From the NCBI GenBank assembly GCA_020072565.1, contig JAIQGI010000007.1, positions 124,001-188,000 on the forward strand: a stretch of 64,000 nucleotides of DNA. The letters run 5' to 3'. Positions 45,122 through 55,096 of this stretch are shown here, piece after piece; the first letter of the stretch is position 1; the number at the start of each line of letters is the position of its first letter. This stretch comes from Terriglobia bacterium. GTDB lineage: Bacteria > Acidobacteriota > UBA6911. The translations under genes and the position numbers were made by a program. The notes beneath the pieces are model-generated. The model was not told where the DNA came from. It saw only the letters and a list, made by a program, of their open reading frames with translations, and made no database searches.

Positions 45122-46899
45122 TCTTCAATCTTCCCGCTAGCACCCGCATCCGCAGGCATACCTGGACCGCTTCGCCTTTCGTAGATCTTTAAAACAATAT
45201 TCAGATCCTCGAAACGCCGCACGCTGACCTCCTTCCAGGTGCTCTGCCCGGCGAAAAAGCGTTCCGCATACTGATTCAGATCCTCTTCTCCATTTCGATA
45301 TACACCGAGGACGCAGGTGATCCGCTCGTCCATTCGTAAAACGTCCGCAATTTTGTCACTGAAGGGATTTAAAGCATGCGCCTGACGATATTCCTTATAT
45401 GCATCACCATTGAGCGCCTTCATGAAGCTGAGAAGATGGTACTCCAGTACATTCACGTTCCTGGAGCCGAAATATCCCACGAGTTCGCTGAACGCGAGGC
45501 CGTTTCTGTTCGCTAGAAGATTTCGCACATACTGCATGGTCTTCTGCTTCTTTTCCCGGCTTCTCACTTCCTCGTCAAACCTCCTCGCCTCCAGCTGCCA
45601 TCTGACAGTAGGGCCTTTCAGACTGTTGAAATAATCCCAACTGGAAAACATCGCTAAGTCACGGTGCCCTGTAACGTTCTCAGCGATAAACTCGTATGCC
45701 TCCTTCTGCCGTTGATCGCTCCAAAACTCGTACTGGATCAGAGACTGAGGATATGTGCGATACATCCTCACCACGCCTGGAACCATGAGCAGGCAGACAC
45801 AGAGGCTTCCTGTCAGCAGACATGCAAATCTCTGCCTCGCATTCTTTACATAGGCCGCAACGCCAGAAACGAAAGCGACAAATTCATGGCTCCCTAAAAT
45901 CCAGATTATCGGAACAAGAGTTATAATATATCGATGTCTGTGATCCAGTTTGAAAGTCAGGAGACCAATTCCTACCAGGAGATTCAGAAATAATACCTTT
46001 ACCTTGGCTTCCCGCAGTTTTCTTACGGAAAGAAGGACGCTCATCACCACGACCGTCGCGACCAATGGCGACGAGTGGTAAACCTGCAAAAAGCTCTTAG
46101 GGTAGTAACCAAAATTCTCGAGACTCCAGAAGCGGTAATAGTGAGGCTGAAAGGTGGCATGATTTATAAAGCTCGTGATGTGCTGAGGATATACAAACCA
46201 CCCGACCATCAACAAGGTGAATGGACAAAGCAAGCATAAACTGGCGCGCGAGAAGATGGGAGGCGTGTTCAGCATCTGCATAAGCAGGATAGCTGAAATC
46301 ACAAACACGCCATGATGCCACTGTGTGAAAAATGTCAGCGACATGAAAATGCTGGCGGCGAACATAAATGAGGCACGCCGGCTGCGAAGCGCCTTCAGAT
46401 AAAAAAGCAGGGTGAGGGCAGACATAAATAGGCCGGGAACCTCAGTCATGCTCATGGCCGAGTAAGCAAGAATCGGCATGGAAGTGGTTGCCAGGACGAC
46501 TGCGCTCAGTCCGACCCAGTGACCCATCCTTTCTGACATTTCCAGACCGATCAGGTAAAGTGTGATAAGAAACCCGACGAAACAGACGAGGCTCACACTG
46601 CGCGCAGCGCTATAGGAGTTTCCAAGAAGAATGTATGCTGGAGCAAGGAGCCAGGAATGAAAAAAGGGCCACCAGCCTTGGCGATACGTGTCGCCCATTA
46701 GGGAAACAAGATCTCCTGTCATTATATCCTGAGCAATGATCAGGCCTTCCCATGCGTGTCCTGCTGAATCCCATGCAAAGGGGATGTCGCGACACATTCG
46801 TATCGTGGACAGAACTGAGATCGACGAAGCGGCTATGATAAGAGCAGCCAAAACCGCTGCCAGAATCCTTGCCCCTTTTCGCGCGTTTTCTTCAGGCAT
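45118..46899 (-). CDS. GT-C membrane glycosyltransferase (GT39/DUF2723-like)
   Basis: 593 residues, about ten membrane segments then a ~190-residue soluble tail. FAWDSAGHAW (41-50) has the first-loop Asp44; YRQGWWPFFHSW is the following loop. The tail (NVTGHRDLAMFSSWDYFNS onward) is periplasmic by topology and unassigned. AGGA lies a few bases before the ATG. Coupled by ATGA overlap to the flippase gene downstream, linking transfer and export steps. Confidence 0.8.
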   Translation of the reverse strand: MPEENARKGARILAAVLAALIIAASSISVLSTIRMCRDIPFAWDSAGHAWEGLIIAQDIMTGDLVSLMGDTYRQGWWPFFHSWLLAPAYILLGNSYSAARSVSLVCFVGFLITLYLIGLEMSERMGHWVGLSAVVLATTSMPILAYSAMSMTEVPGLFMSALTLLFYLKALRSRRASFMFAASIFMSLTFFTQWHHGVFVISAILLMQMLNTPPIFSRASLCLLCPFTLLMVGWFVYPQHITSFINHATFQPHYYRFWSLENFGYYPKSFLQVYHSSPLVATVVVMSVLLSVRKLREAKVKVLFLNLLVGIGLLTFKLDHRHRYIITLVPIIWILGSHEFVAFVSGVAAYVKNARQRFACLLTGSLCVCLLMVPGVVRMYRTYPQSLIQYEFWSDQRQKEAYEFIAENVTGHRDLAMFSSWDYFNSLKGPTVRWQLEARRFDEEVRSREKKQKTMQYVRNLLANRNGLAFSELVGYFGSRNVNVLEYHLLSFMKALNGDAYKEYRQAHALNPFSDKIADVLRMDERITCVLGVYRNGEEDLNQYAERFFAGQSTWKEVSVRRFEDLNIVLKIYERRSGPGMPADAGASGKIEE

Positions 46900-46933
46900 T
46901 ATTCCTGTTTGTAACGGGCATCATCGGCGGCGT

Positions 46934-49018
46934 CTATAGGTGCTCCTCTGCGATCATGCGGGCATATCTGGCAATCGTGAAGGGCTTGACGTTCAGCAAC
47001 TTCCCGGTTTTACCCCCCGAAGAACAGAACTGAGCGATTTCCAGGAGTTGGGGGGCCTTTTTCCAGAACTCGCCTCCGAAGGTCCATTGACACGCGTCGA
47101 TGGTGCTCACTAACCAGCCCGGCCTATGCGCTCTCATCAGTCTTCTCTCTGCGCTGCGCAGGTCCCGGACATTATTCACCGTCTCGAACGGCGTCCACCC
47201 ATCCCAGCGCCCCGCAGTATAGTTCATCGCAATAAACTCATCGTCCAGGTATTGGGCCGCGGGAGGCGCATTGAAACTCGCCTTTGTAAACATGTATTCC
47301 AGCCCAGCCGCCTTGACGGCGCAGACAACGTCCCGCTTAATCGCACCCGCCTGGTAGCACTCGTAGGGTCGCAGTGCAGAAAAACATTTCGATATGCCCA
47401 CGCTACGCGCGGCTTTTCTCATGCTTCGCACCGGGAGATGTTCCATCCAGGATCTCTTGTCTTCCTGGCCAGGTCCTTTTTCCGCCGAGGGTACCCTTAC
47501 GCGAAAGTAGGGCCAATCATGGTGGAATTGAACCGGCGCCGGCCGTTTCCACCATGCCAACCTGTCCAGGTCCGTGTCCAATGTCCCCCACCATCCCTTG
47601 GGTATCAGTTCCTTGTTCCCGATTCGTTGTCCTATCGAGCGCAACCCACGTACCAGACCTTCCCGAAGGCGGTCGCGCTCCATGAAAGATTCGATGCCGA
47701 CACCGCAACCACAACTGCCCAGAAGGACCTCAACGAGCGGATAGACGCCGCCTTGATCGATGGGAACCATCAACAGCTCCAGTGGGTGATCCACCATGAA
47801 CTCAAAGCTCTCGGAGGTCAGCACGAGTCCGCATCGCAACTGCGTGACAGCGACCAAATCCATCAAATTGTAGAGGTTAACCAGCTCTCGTACCATTCCA
47901 CTCCAAAAAACCAGCGAAACCATCACCGTTTTTTCATGTGCTAATCTCCTCAATTCATCATCCGCATATTCCGATTCAAAAAGCCCGGCATCGCTGCCAC
48001 TAGCTTCCCAGACGGCATTTACGTGCCGGATAGACTGAAAGGGCGGTCTGCACGGATCAACGACCTGAAAACACTGATTCAATCGAGACAATGCAAAGAA
48101 ATCTCTGTCGCTGTACTGGCGCCCATAGACCATATTGCCAACAGCCGGGATCAACCCTTTGAGCTCGTGGATAATTCCTTCCTGCGGCGTGCCGTAAATC
48201 GGTATCAATTGCTTCTCGCAAGCGCTCGGAATCCAATGCGATACCAGCACCGGGTCACCCAGCAGCCATCCTTTTGCGGTTCCCCTCCACCGTTCTGCAG
48301 ATCGTTTCGTAACGCTCAGGTAATCATCAACTTCACTGACCCTATCCGCGCATTCGACCGCATAGCCGAGCTCCACCAGCTTCGCAAGCACCTCATCATT
48401 AACGCAGAAACAGAATATTCTGCCGCCGGGCTTGCATAGCTCTCCCAGTTCCCTCTCAGATATCGTCTCGTGGACACCAAGCGCCTCTCGATAGAAGATC
48501 TCCGGAAACAGGTATCCTTCGAGCCCCCTGACCGGTTTGCCGAAATTGGAGCCAATCATAACCATGGTAGACGGCAAGGGGACTCCAAAGTAACTGAACG
48601 CCTTTTTGTAGATGACACTGACCTTTTCCGAATCTACGATAGAGGGCACGCTCAGCCGCCTCAGGACGCTTCGAAACAACGTCTCGCCGGAAGTTACCAC
48701 CGACACATCGAAATAGAGCAATAACTGACAGAATTGTTCGTAATGTCTATCTCCGCATACTGTTCCGCCGCTGAGCTTACCATACGCGATCTCCCTCCAA
48801 TCACCACCAGGGTGGTGCACACCTTCATGATAGCTGTCAAAATAATTGTCAAACACACACCCGTTGGCCCGGCAAAGCCAAGCCAGCGTTGCAGAAATCG
48901 GAACGTTCCTGAAATCATTCCACTTAGCCAGGTACAGGAGCAGTTTCTTACGAGTCCCAGCTGCCAACGCCTTGTGATCCGCGGCAAAGCTCTCTAATTC
49001 CCCTTGCATGACCCCACA
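46934..49018 (-). CDS. Large protein of unknown function
   Basis: About 694 residues from ATG 49018; ATG 49006 is also possible, and the frame is open upstream into the neighbouring gene. I do not recognise the family. It lacks long membrane segments and repeats; it has many Trp, Cys and His residues, with notable stretches HHDWPYFRVRVPS, GWWGTLDTDLDRLAWW and, near the C-terminus, VVCAVKAAGLEYMFTKASF and GRWDGWTPFETVNN, which faintly recall polysaccharide deacetylase/TIM-barrel strands. It lies between a GT-C gene and a membrane GT2, so a glycan or lipid-linked role is likely. Function should be left open. Confidence 0.8.
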   Translation of the reverse strand, partial: CGVMQGELESFAADHKALAAGTRKKLLLYLAKWNDFRNVPISATLAWLCRANGCVFDNYFDSYHEGVHHPGGDWREIAYGKLSGGTVCGDRHYEQFCQLLLYFDVSVVTSGETLFRSVLRRLSVPSIVDSEKVSVIYKKAFSYFGVPLPSTMVMIGSNFGKPVRGLEGYLFPEIFYREALGVHETISERELGELCKPGGRIFCFCVNDEVLAKLVELGYAVECADRVSEVDDYLSVTKRSAERWRGTAKGWLLGDPVLVSHWIPSACEKQLIPIYGTPQEGIIHELKGLIPAVGNMVYGRQYSDRDFFALSRLNQCFQVVDPCRPPFQSIRHVNAVWEASGSDAGLFESEYADDELRRLAHEKTVMVSLVFWSGMVRELVNLYNLMDLVAVTQLRCGLVLTSESFEFMVDHPLELLMVPIDQGGVYPLVEVLLGSCGCGVGIESFMERDRLREGLVRGLRSIGQRIGNKELIPKGWWGTLDTDLDRLAWWKRPAPVQFHHDWPYFRVRVPSAEKGPGQEDKRSWMEHLPVRSMRKAARSVGISKCFSALRPYECYQAGAIKRDVVCAVKAAGLEYMFTKASFNAPPAAQYLDDEFIAMNYTAGRWDGWTPFETVNNVRDLRSAERRLMRAHRPGWLVSTIDACQWTFGGEFWKKAPQLLEIAQFCSSGGKTGKLLNVKPFTIARYARMIAEEHL

Positions 49019-49034
49019 CATCCGTTCACGCACA

Positions 49035-50042
49035 TCAGCCCGGGCGGCTAAAATACCTCCAGCCCAAATATCTAACAATTCCCAGCGCGAAGCCGACCAT
49101 ACTGTAAAGATAATACAAAAAATAGAGCGCCAGTGCCTTGACGGCAAATCGCGCACCACGCGCGCCAAGAAAAAAGCGAGATAGATCAACGTTTAATATT
49201 AAGAAGGCACCCATCAGAAAAGGAATCACGGCCAAGAACCATATGGATAAAGGTGCCAGAACGAGGCAAAAAACCACTAAAAGAGAACATGCAGCGCTTA
49301 TCTTATATCTTGGCTTTAGGTTAAGGTCATCGGCCATCCTACCGTGACGCAGCATTAGCATCGTCCACGGCACTGCCCGGTCAAATAGATCCGACTTGAC
49401 CAAGCTCAAAAAAGAGTAGTTCTTCAGGTGTTTGACAACTAAACTTTTGTTCAGCCGTATCCTGCATCCTATCGCCTTGAGTTTGTACCCGAGCTGTATG
49501 TCTTCCATCATTCTGCAGCGTGGGTCGAATCCCGCAACCCCTATAAAAGCGGTCTTCCGTATGGCGCCAAAGCCGCTCCAAAATGTCCCGGCGTCCTCTC
49601 GGCCGTGTTGATGGATGAAATGATGGAACAGGTTCTTGTATTGCGAGCAGAAATTGACGCATGCAGGATCATTATCGTAAGATCCGAATACTGCAGCCAG
49701 ATCCGGTTCCTCGGCAAAGACCTTGACGGTCTTTTCCAGTGTATCTGCATAGATTTGAACATCCGCATCCGTAAATACCAGGATATCTCCCTCAGCAGCC
49801 TCTGCTCCCCGGTTTCTTGCAGTTGCAGCACCCTGCCGGCGGTCCAAACGTATGACTCTTACTCCTATTGATTCTGCCAGATCCGCACTGTGATCGCTTG
49901 ATTCGTCATCCACAACAATGCACTCAAAATCCTTATATGAGGAAGCAAATATGCTCCGGAGGCACTGCGGGAGTGTCCGGCATCCATTTCGGACAGGGAT
50001 GATAACGGAAGCTCTAATCCGGCTCATCTCATTCAATACCAT
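49035..50042 (-). CDS. Membrane-associated GT2 glycosyltransferase
   Basis: 335 residues. ASVIIPVRNGC (11-21), VVDDESSD (43-50), FTDADV (90-95; DxD) and a later GFDPRCRMMEDIQLGYKL segment corresponding to the ED catalytic-base region. The last ~90 residues have two or three membrane helices. An ATG at 50027 is an alternative start. About 100 bases separate it from a similar GT2 gene upstream, so the pair may add two consecutive sugars. Confidence 0.88.
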   Translation of the reverse strand: MVLNEMSRIRASVIIPVRNGCRTLPQCLRSIFASSYKDFECIVVDDESSDHSADLAESIGVRVIRLDRRQGAATARNRGAEAAEGDILVFTDADVQIYADTLEKTVKVFAEEPDLAAVFGSYDNDPACVNFCSQYKNLFHHFIHQHGREDAGTFWSGFGAIRKTAFIGVAGFDPRCRMMEDIQLGYKLKAIGCRIRLNKSLVVKHLKNYSFLSLVKSDLFDRAVPWTMLMLRHGRMADDLNLKPRYKISAACSLLVVFCLVLAPLSIWFLAVIPFLMGAFLILNVDLSRFFLGARGARFAVKALALYFLYYLYSMVGFALGIVRYLGWRYFSRPG

Positions 50043-50143
50043 TTCACCAGCCAGAGTTGCACAACCTCAACCTTGGCATAAGGCATCTAATAAGACCTTC
50101 CCAGCGCTCAAGAACAAAACCCAACATAATCCACCAGGCTCAC

Positions 50144-51106
50144 TCATCGCTTCGATCCCGCTTCCAATATTCGGAATACAAAAACACCCGCCAAGGCACC
50201 ACAAAAATGTGCCATCTCCGTTCCAACCATAACAGGAAGCGTGACCAACACCTCCAACATACTCTTTGTCCCATACAGCCGCTCATCTCTGAGAAGACCA
50301 AGGACAACAAGCGCGAAGCAAATAAGCGCCCCGTACCCGAACACCGCATTAATCGCGAGGCCCGGCAGCAACAGTAGACACAAAAGCATAAGAAAGTGTC
50401 TCTTTAACATCGGTGACATTCCCTGCCTCTTGCGATACCAGATCGAGCTGTAGCCTCTCAAATATTTCTGTCTCAGCAACCCTAACAAAATCGCACGGTG
50501 CTTGTGATGAACCTTCGCCTTGGGGTTGTACCAGATACGAAATCCACCCTTTATCAGGTCGTCGCAAAGCATTGCTTCTTCGTATCCATACTTGATTTCC
50601 TGATTGAACCGATGCAACCGAAGCACGCGCGCGTCAAAGGACATGTTGCAGCCCTGGATATACGAAACGTAGCCCTCCGATGAGGCCACATAATTGTGTC
50701 CTCGTTCAGACCGCTCCCAGATATTATTGCAGCATTCATCCCCAATATAGCCGCCGACGGCGGCTACATCCTTATCACAGTATCCCTTAACCAGCTCAGA
50801 TAACCAGTCTGGATCAGCGGTGCAATCCGCATCTGTGAAAGCAATTATGTCGCCCTTTGCTAACCCAATGCCTACATTCCTGGAAGCAGCCACTCCCAGA
50901 TTCGCCGCATTGGACGCCACCGTCATCAGGCCCCTCATCCGGTCCTGAAATGTCTGCAAAACACCAATGCTATCGTCTGTAGAACCATCATTTACAACGA
51001 TAACCTCCTTATTGTCATAGGATTGATTCTCTAAGGATTCAAGGCATTCTCTCAATTGCTCACCCATGTTATAGCAACACACAACCACGGAAACAAACTT
51101 TCCCAT
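50144..51106 (-). CDS. Membrane-associated GT2 glycosyltransferase
   Basis: About 320 residues from the ATG at 51106 (AGGG 8 bases upstream; a TTG lies two codons earlier). VSVVVCCYNMGEQL (5-18), VVNDGSTDDS (37-46), FTDADCTADP (90-99), GCNMSFD and CDDLIKGG are canonical GT2 elements. Two or three membrane helices follow from about residue 235. Likely extends a lipid-linked glycan in the cytoplasm. Confidence 0.88.
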   Translation of the reverse strand: MGKFVSVVVCCYNMGEQLRECLESLENQSYDNKEVIVVNDGSTDDSIGVLQTFQDRMRGLMTVASNAANLGVAASRNVGIGLAKGDIIAFTDADCTADPDWLSELVKGYCDKDVAAVGGYIGDECCNNIWERSERGHNYVASSEGYVSYIQGCNMSFDARVLRLHRFNQEIKYGYEEAMLCDDLIKGGFRIWYNPKAKVHHKHRAILLGLLRQKYLRGYSSIWYRKRQGMSPMLKRHFLMLLCLLLLPGLAINAVFGYGALICFALVVLGLLRDERLYGTKSMLEVLVTLPVMVGTEMAHFCGALAGVFVFRILEAGSKR

Positions 51107-51188
51107 TACCAAACCCTGATCCTATGAATACGGCAACTCCTGGGCCTTTAAAAAGCAGATCCCAGATTTGCTCGGCTATTCTTGTCCT

Positions 51189-52802
51189 CTATCGCACGGA
51201 CCATTTGTGAAAATCATAATATATTTTTTCGCCAGCTCTCACCTTCAAAAAGTAGATTCTTACAAGGCCTGAAGCGGACATTCTCGACCCAAGAGGTACG
51301 GCATCGCTAACGTAAAAACCCGCAATTTCGTCTTCCCACACTACAAGCGTGTCGACATAATCGGGCAACGGTATCGGCTCCAAAATAAAATCTGTAGGCA
51401 TCCAATACGTCCGCGGAGTAGTGTCGTGATGACTCGTGAAATAAACATTTTGAGCCTCAATAGGAATTATGGACCTACTGAATATCAGAGGAAACGGGCA
51501 ACATATCAAATAATCAGGCAGATAGTAGCCGGCCTGGGTGTTGACCCGGCAAGCCAGAATCATTGCCTTCTGAGGTGACCTTACCTCATGCGTCAACTTG
51601 ATATGTTCCGCCAATTGTTGGTCCCCACTTTTGATAGCGTCATAGGACACAGCGGTATCAGCGAAAATGAAAAGCCAAACATTAACCGCGAGAATTAAAA
51701 TCACAGAAGAGGCCACCAAAATATTTTTGTTCAACAGAAACGGAAACCCCTTCAAGGACCTTGATCTCCCATTCCCCATGAGCAATCCAGCAGCACAGTC
51801 CACATCCGCAGCCAGCGCCTTTAGTGACTCTGACAGGAATACAAATAAGGGCGGCAAAATCACGATCACCTGACCCGGATTATAAAGAGTCACTCCGAGG
51901 TAAAATAACGTCGCCGGCACGACCCAAATAAGCATCAACTGCAGCCTGGCATCCGAAATAATAAATGGTAGGCGAAAAAACCGGCCACAGTAGTAGGTCA
52001 TGGGAACAATCCCCACAGTCAGGCTGTAGACCATAAAGCCAGCCAAAATGGTTCCCCGAATTTTGATTTGAGACAAATAAGGCAACGGATCCACAACCAC
52101 TCTGCTGAATTGCCCGTACAGGGCGCCAAGATAACCTTCTAAGCCACCGGAAAGTAGAATTATCGGAAAAAACCATGTGCAACAGCATAGCGCGAACACA
52201 CAAACAGCGAGCAATACAGATTTACGCGGTGACTTTCTCAAAGCGAATATCCAAAGAGGCAATAGAACCATAATTGCGCTCTGGCGCACTCCCGTTGCCA
52301 GGCCGAGAAACACAGCCGACAAATATATCCACTTGCGGTTTTTGAGGACGATCTGATAACATGAATATGCAAACATGACGCCGAAGAATGCATCAAGGAC
52401 ATATGTAAAGGGCATTTCTCCATTGTACCAAACGAGGGGGGAACTCAAAAATAGGGCCGCACTCAAGATTGCATTTGAACGTCCGAACATGTTCAGCGCC
52501 AAATAATATAACCCCACCACGGTCATGACACTCGCGATTATACTCACCGCCACCAGACTCGCGCCTTCCTCATGCACGAACAAATTCACAAGCTTGGCAG
52601 CGGCGACATAAAGAATATATCCTGGGGCGTGGGGACGCATTTGGCTGACGTCATAGTGCGTCATGGCTAAAGCGAAGCGCGTTGAATCGCTGTTAAATAG
52701 CAGCCTGCTGGCAAATGGCAGCCGCGTCACTAAGCAGAGCAAGCCCAGGCAAAGTGCCAACATGAGGTCCTTGTTGACCTTGATTCCCAAATCACCTCTC
52801 AC
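51189..52802 (-). CDS. GT-C membrane glycosyltransferase (DUF2723/PMT-like)
   Basis: 537 residues with about ten membrane segments. LLFNSDSTRFALA (35-47; Asp39) and RPHAPGYILY (56-65) match DUF2723-type enzymes, related to protein O-mannosyltransferases. The C-terminal ~110 residues are soluble. The start is unclear: GTG at 52802, or TTG at 52790 with GAGAGG a few bases upstream. Substrate unknown. Confidence 0.8.
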   Translation of the reverse strand: MRGDLGIKVNKDLMLALCLGLLCLVTRLPFASRLLFNSDSTRFALAMTHYDVSQMRPHAPGYILYVAAAKLVNLFVHEEGASLVAVSIIASVMTVVGLYYLALNMFGRSNAILSAALFLSSPLVWYNGEMPFTYVLDAFFGVMFAYSCYQIVLKNRKWIYLSAVFLGLATGVRQSAIMVLLPLWIFALRKSPRKSVLLAVCVFALCCCTWFFPIILLSGGLEGYLGALYGQFSRVVVDPLPYLSQIKIRGTILAGFMVYSLTVGIVPMTYYCGRFFRLPFIISDARLQLMLIWVVPATLFYLGVTLYNPGQVIVILPPLFVFLSESLKALAADVDCAAGLLMGNGRSRSLKGFPFLLNKNILVASSVILILAVNVWLFIFADTAVSYDAIKSGDQQLAEHIKLTHEVRSPQKAMILACRVNTQAGYYLPDYLICCPFPLIFSRSIIPIEAQNVYFTSHHDTTPRTYWMPTDFILEPIPLPDYVDTLVVWEDEIAGFYVSDAVPLGSRMSASGLVRIYFLKVRAGEKIYYDFHKWSVR

Positions 52803-52873
52803 TGTGTATTTATGCGTCTGACATCAGCGTTGAAAATCCCAGCGCAAGACCTCATTGTCGCCCCATTATGCTG

Positions 52874-54229
52874 CTAGAGGTAGCCCAATAACAGCTTGAT
52901 CTGGCCACTCAGGGATCTGAGGTCGCCCCGCAACAATCTGCTCCCAACATAAGTCGGCCTCAGATAGAATTCCAAATAGGCATGCCGGATGACTTTCTTC
53001 AACTTTATCAAATCTTCCCCCTGCAGGAATGCTTCCGGAAACATGGCTTTGCCAAAAACGTCCGAATCCTCCTGCAGCACCTGATCGTACAGGACCGTCG
53101 CCGGATAGGGCGTAGCGATATGAAAAAGGGCGTAAGTCGGGTTAAGCTTTTTGGCAAAGTTGATTGTTTCCTCCATTTCCCCGGCATCGGAGTTGGGAAA
53201 GCCCAGCATGAAAAAACACGCAGAGTCGATGTCTGCTTGGTGCACCAGATGCATCCCCTCTTCGATTTGCCTGATCGTGATCTTTTTATTGACTCTTGCC
53301 AGCAACCCGTCGCCTCCAGCCTCTACACCAAAGTGAATCAGGCGGCAGCCTGCCTGTTTCATTTTCCTCAATAAGTGCTCGTCCACAAGATCCAGTCGGG
53401 TCTGGCAAGTCCAGCAAAAGTCGTATCGTTTCCTGCTCAGGTAATCACAAAGATCCAGAACCTGGTCACGAAAAACCGTAAATTCGAGATCCATGAAATA
53501 GGCTCTTTTTATTCCGAAGCTAGCAATAGCATATTCCACTTCTTCGATAAGTTTTTCCAACTTCTTTCTGCGGACGCCGAGACCATACATTTTCAACAGG
53601 CAAAACCTGCACTTGGAAGCGCATCCTCTGGATCCCTCGAATAGTGTAAAATTGTACCCTAGGACCTCATAATGATATCTATTCATCGGCAGCAAGTGAA
53701 ATGCAGGCTTGGGCAGGTTGTTTAAATCGACCGGCCGCTGCTCTTCTGTAAGAATGACCTTTCCGGCCTCGCGAAAAGCCAGTCCCTTGATTTCTGAAAG
53801 AGGCCGTCCCTCACAGAGCTCAGCCACAGTAATTTCCGGTTCGCCGCGAATGACCGCCTTTGCCCTGGTCAGTTCCAAAATCTCGGCCGGCTTTACCGTT
53901 CCATGCACCCCAATCACATAGATTTCATCAGAGACGCGATTAATTTGACAAACCGCGTTTAAGAAAGGCTCAATATCCAAACAGGGGCATTGCCACCTGT
54001 CCAGGCTGGAGGAGGATACAAAAACTTTGTCGAAGCCGCTAACGAGATCGGCCACTTTTTCAGGAGCCAGCGCCATGGCATTGGCGTCGACAATCCTTAC
54101 CTCATGACCCTGCCCTTCGAGGACCGCACCAGTATTTGCCAACTCAAGTGGCGGCCACACCCGGTTGTAGATCTTGCCCTTTCGGCTCACGAGCCGTCTT
54201 TGATAGGGATTAACAAGGGCGATCTTCAC
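52874..54229 (-). CDS. B12-binding radical SAM protein
   Basis: 451 residues from a GTG at 54229 (GAGG upstream). The B12-type domain is shorter and diverged: WPPLELANTGAVLEGQGH is normal, but the usual GGPH motif reads GVHGTVKP and the acidic motif reads IRGEPEITVAEL. The cluster motif is intact: Cys203, Cys207, Cys210 in SRGCASKCRFC. A DPM1-like GT2 gene ends about 90 bases upstream, the third radical SAM/GT2 pairing in the window. Confidence 0.88.
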   Translation of the reverse strand: MKIALVNPYQRRLVSRKGKIYNRVWPPLELANTGAVLEGQGHEVRIVDANAMALAPEKVADLVSGFDKVFVSSSSLDRWQCPCLDIEPFLNAVCQINRVSDEIYVIGVHGTVKPAEILELTRAKAVIRGEPEITVAELCEGRPLSEIKGLAFREAGKVILTEEQRPVDLNNLPKPAFHLLPMNRYHYEVLGYNFTLFEGSRGCASKCRFCLLKMYGLGVRRKKLEKLIEEVEYAIASFGIKRAYFMDLEFTVFRDQVLDLCDYLSRKRYDFCWTCQTRLDLVDEHLLRKMKQAGCRLIHFGVEAGGDGLLARVNKKITIRQIEEGMHLVHQADIDSACFFMLGFPNSDAGEMEETINFAKKLNPTYALFHIATPYPATVLYDQVLQEDSDVFGKAMFPEAFLQGEDLIKLKKVIRHAYLEFYLRPTYVGSRLLRGDLRSLSGQIKLLLGYL

Positions 54230-54319
54230 GCCGGCCTCGCCTTCTCTTTACACATGCTTTCACGTGCAGCGCATCTTCCCGCCAGCCTTGCACAAGCGTG
54301 AGCCATACTCAAACACCCT

Positions 54320-55096
54320 TTACCTGCTCTGGGACCCAGCACCGTTGACAAACTCATTATAATCTCTGAAAATAAAAGATAGATGTTTCACGATCTCGAA
54401 TATCGGAGCACGGCATTTCAACGTTATCCAGAACGCCTCCCACACCACACGTCGCGATATTTTTGATGTCCCGTGCCGCCTTTCCTTGAAAATAATCGGA
54501 ATCTCTATGACCCTGAACCCGCGCTCAAAAGCTAAGTAAGTCATTTCGATCTGAAATGCATATCCATCCGATCTAATGCAGCCCAGATCAATGGCTTCAA
54601 GCACCGACCTGCGGTAGCATCGAAATCCTGCAGTGAAGTCCCAAACCGGCCTTACCATAATATAAGAGACATAAATATTCGCCAATTTGCTTAGCAGAAG
54701 TCTGCGGAACCTCCACCCCTCTATTCTGATCCCATTTTTATATCGACTTCCGATAACCAGATCAGCCTGATCCGCGCTCATAATAAAGTCCTGAAGATAT
54801 GCAGGGTCGTGAGATAAATCAGCGTCCATCTCGAATATGAGATCCGCGCCGTTAGCAAGAGCATATCTGAATCCCTCTACGTACGCTGTTCCCAAACCGG
54901 CTTTTCGCGGCCTGTGAATCGTGTGGACCCGAACATCGTCCTGCGCCAGAGTATCGGCAATTTTGCCCGTACCATCCGGTGAGTTGTCATCCACAATAAC
55001 GATATTGAATGAAGGCTGAAGTGCGTGTATTTGCGACACGACTAGCTTAAGATTCTGAGCTTCATTATACGTTGGAATCACGGCGAAAACCTTCAC
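54320..55096 (-). CDS. Polyprenyl-phosphate mannose synthase-like GT2 (DPM1/Ppm1 type)
   Basis: 258 residues from a GTG at 55096. VIPTYNEAQNL (6-16), VDDNSPDGTG (35-44), MDADLSHDP (90-98), GSRYKNG and DFTAGFRCYRR are diagnostic of soluble polyprenol-monophosphomannose synthases. It would make polyprenyl-phosphate mannose, or a related hexose, from GDP-mannose; GDP-mannose is also the precursor for gmd. The GTGA at its start overlaps the stop of a possible small gene upstream. Confidence 0.92.
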   Translation of the reverse strand: MKVFAVIPTYNEAQNLKLVVSQIHALQPSFNIVIVDDNSPDGTGKIADTLAQDDVRVHTIHRPRKAGLGTAYVEGFRYALANGADLIFEMDADLSHDPAYLQDFIMSADQADLVIGSRYKNGIRIEGWRFRRLLLSKLANIYVSYIMVRPVWDFTAGFRCYRRSVLEAIDLGCIRSDGYAFQIEMTYLAFERGFRVIEIPIIFKERRHGTSKISRRVVWEAFWITLKCRAPIFEIVKHLSFIFRDYNEFVNGAGSQSR

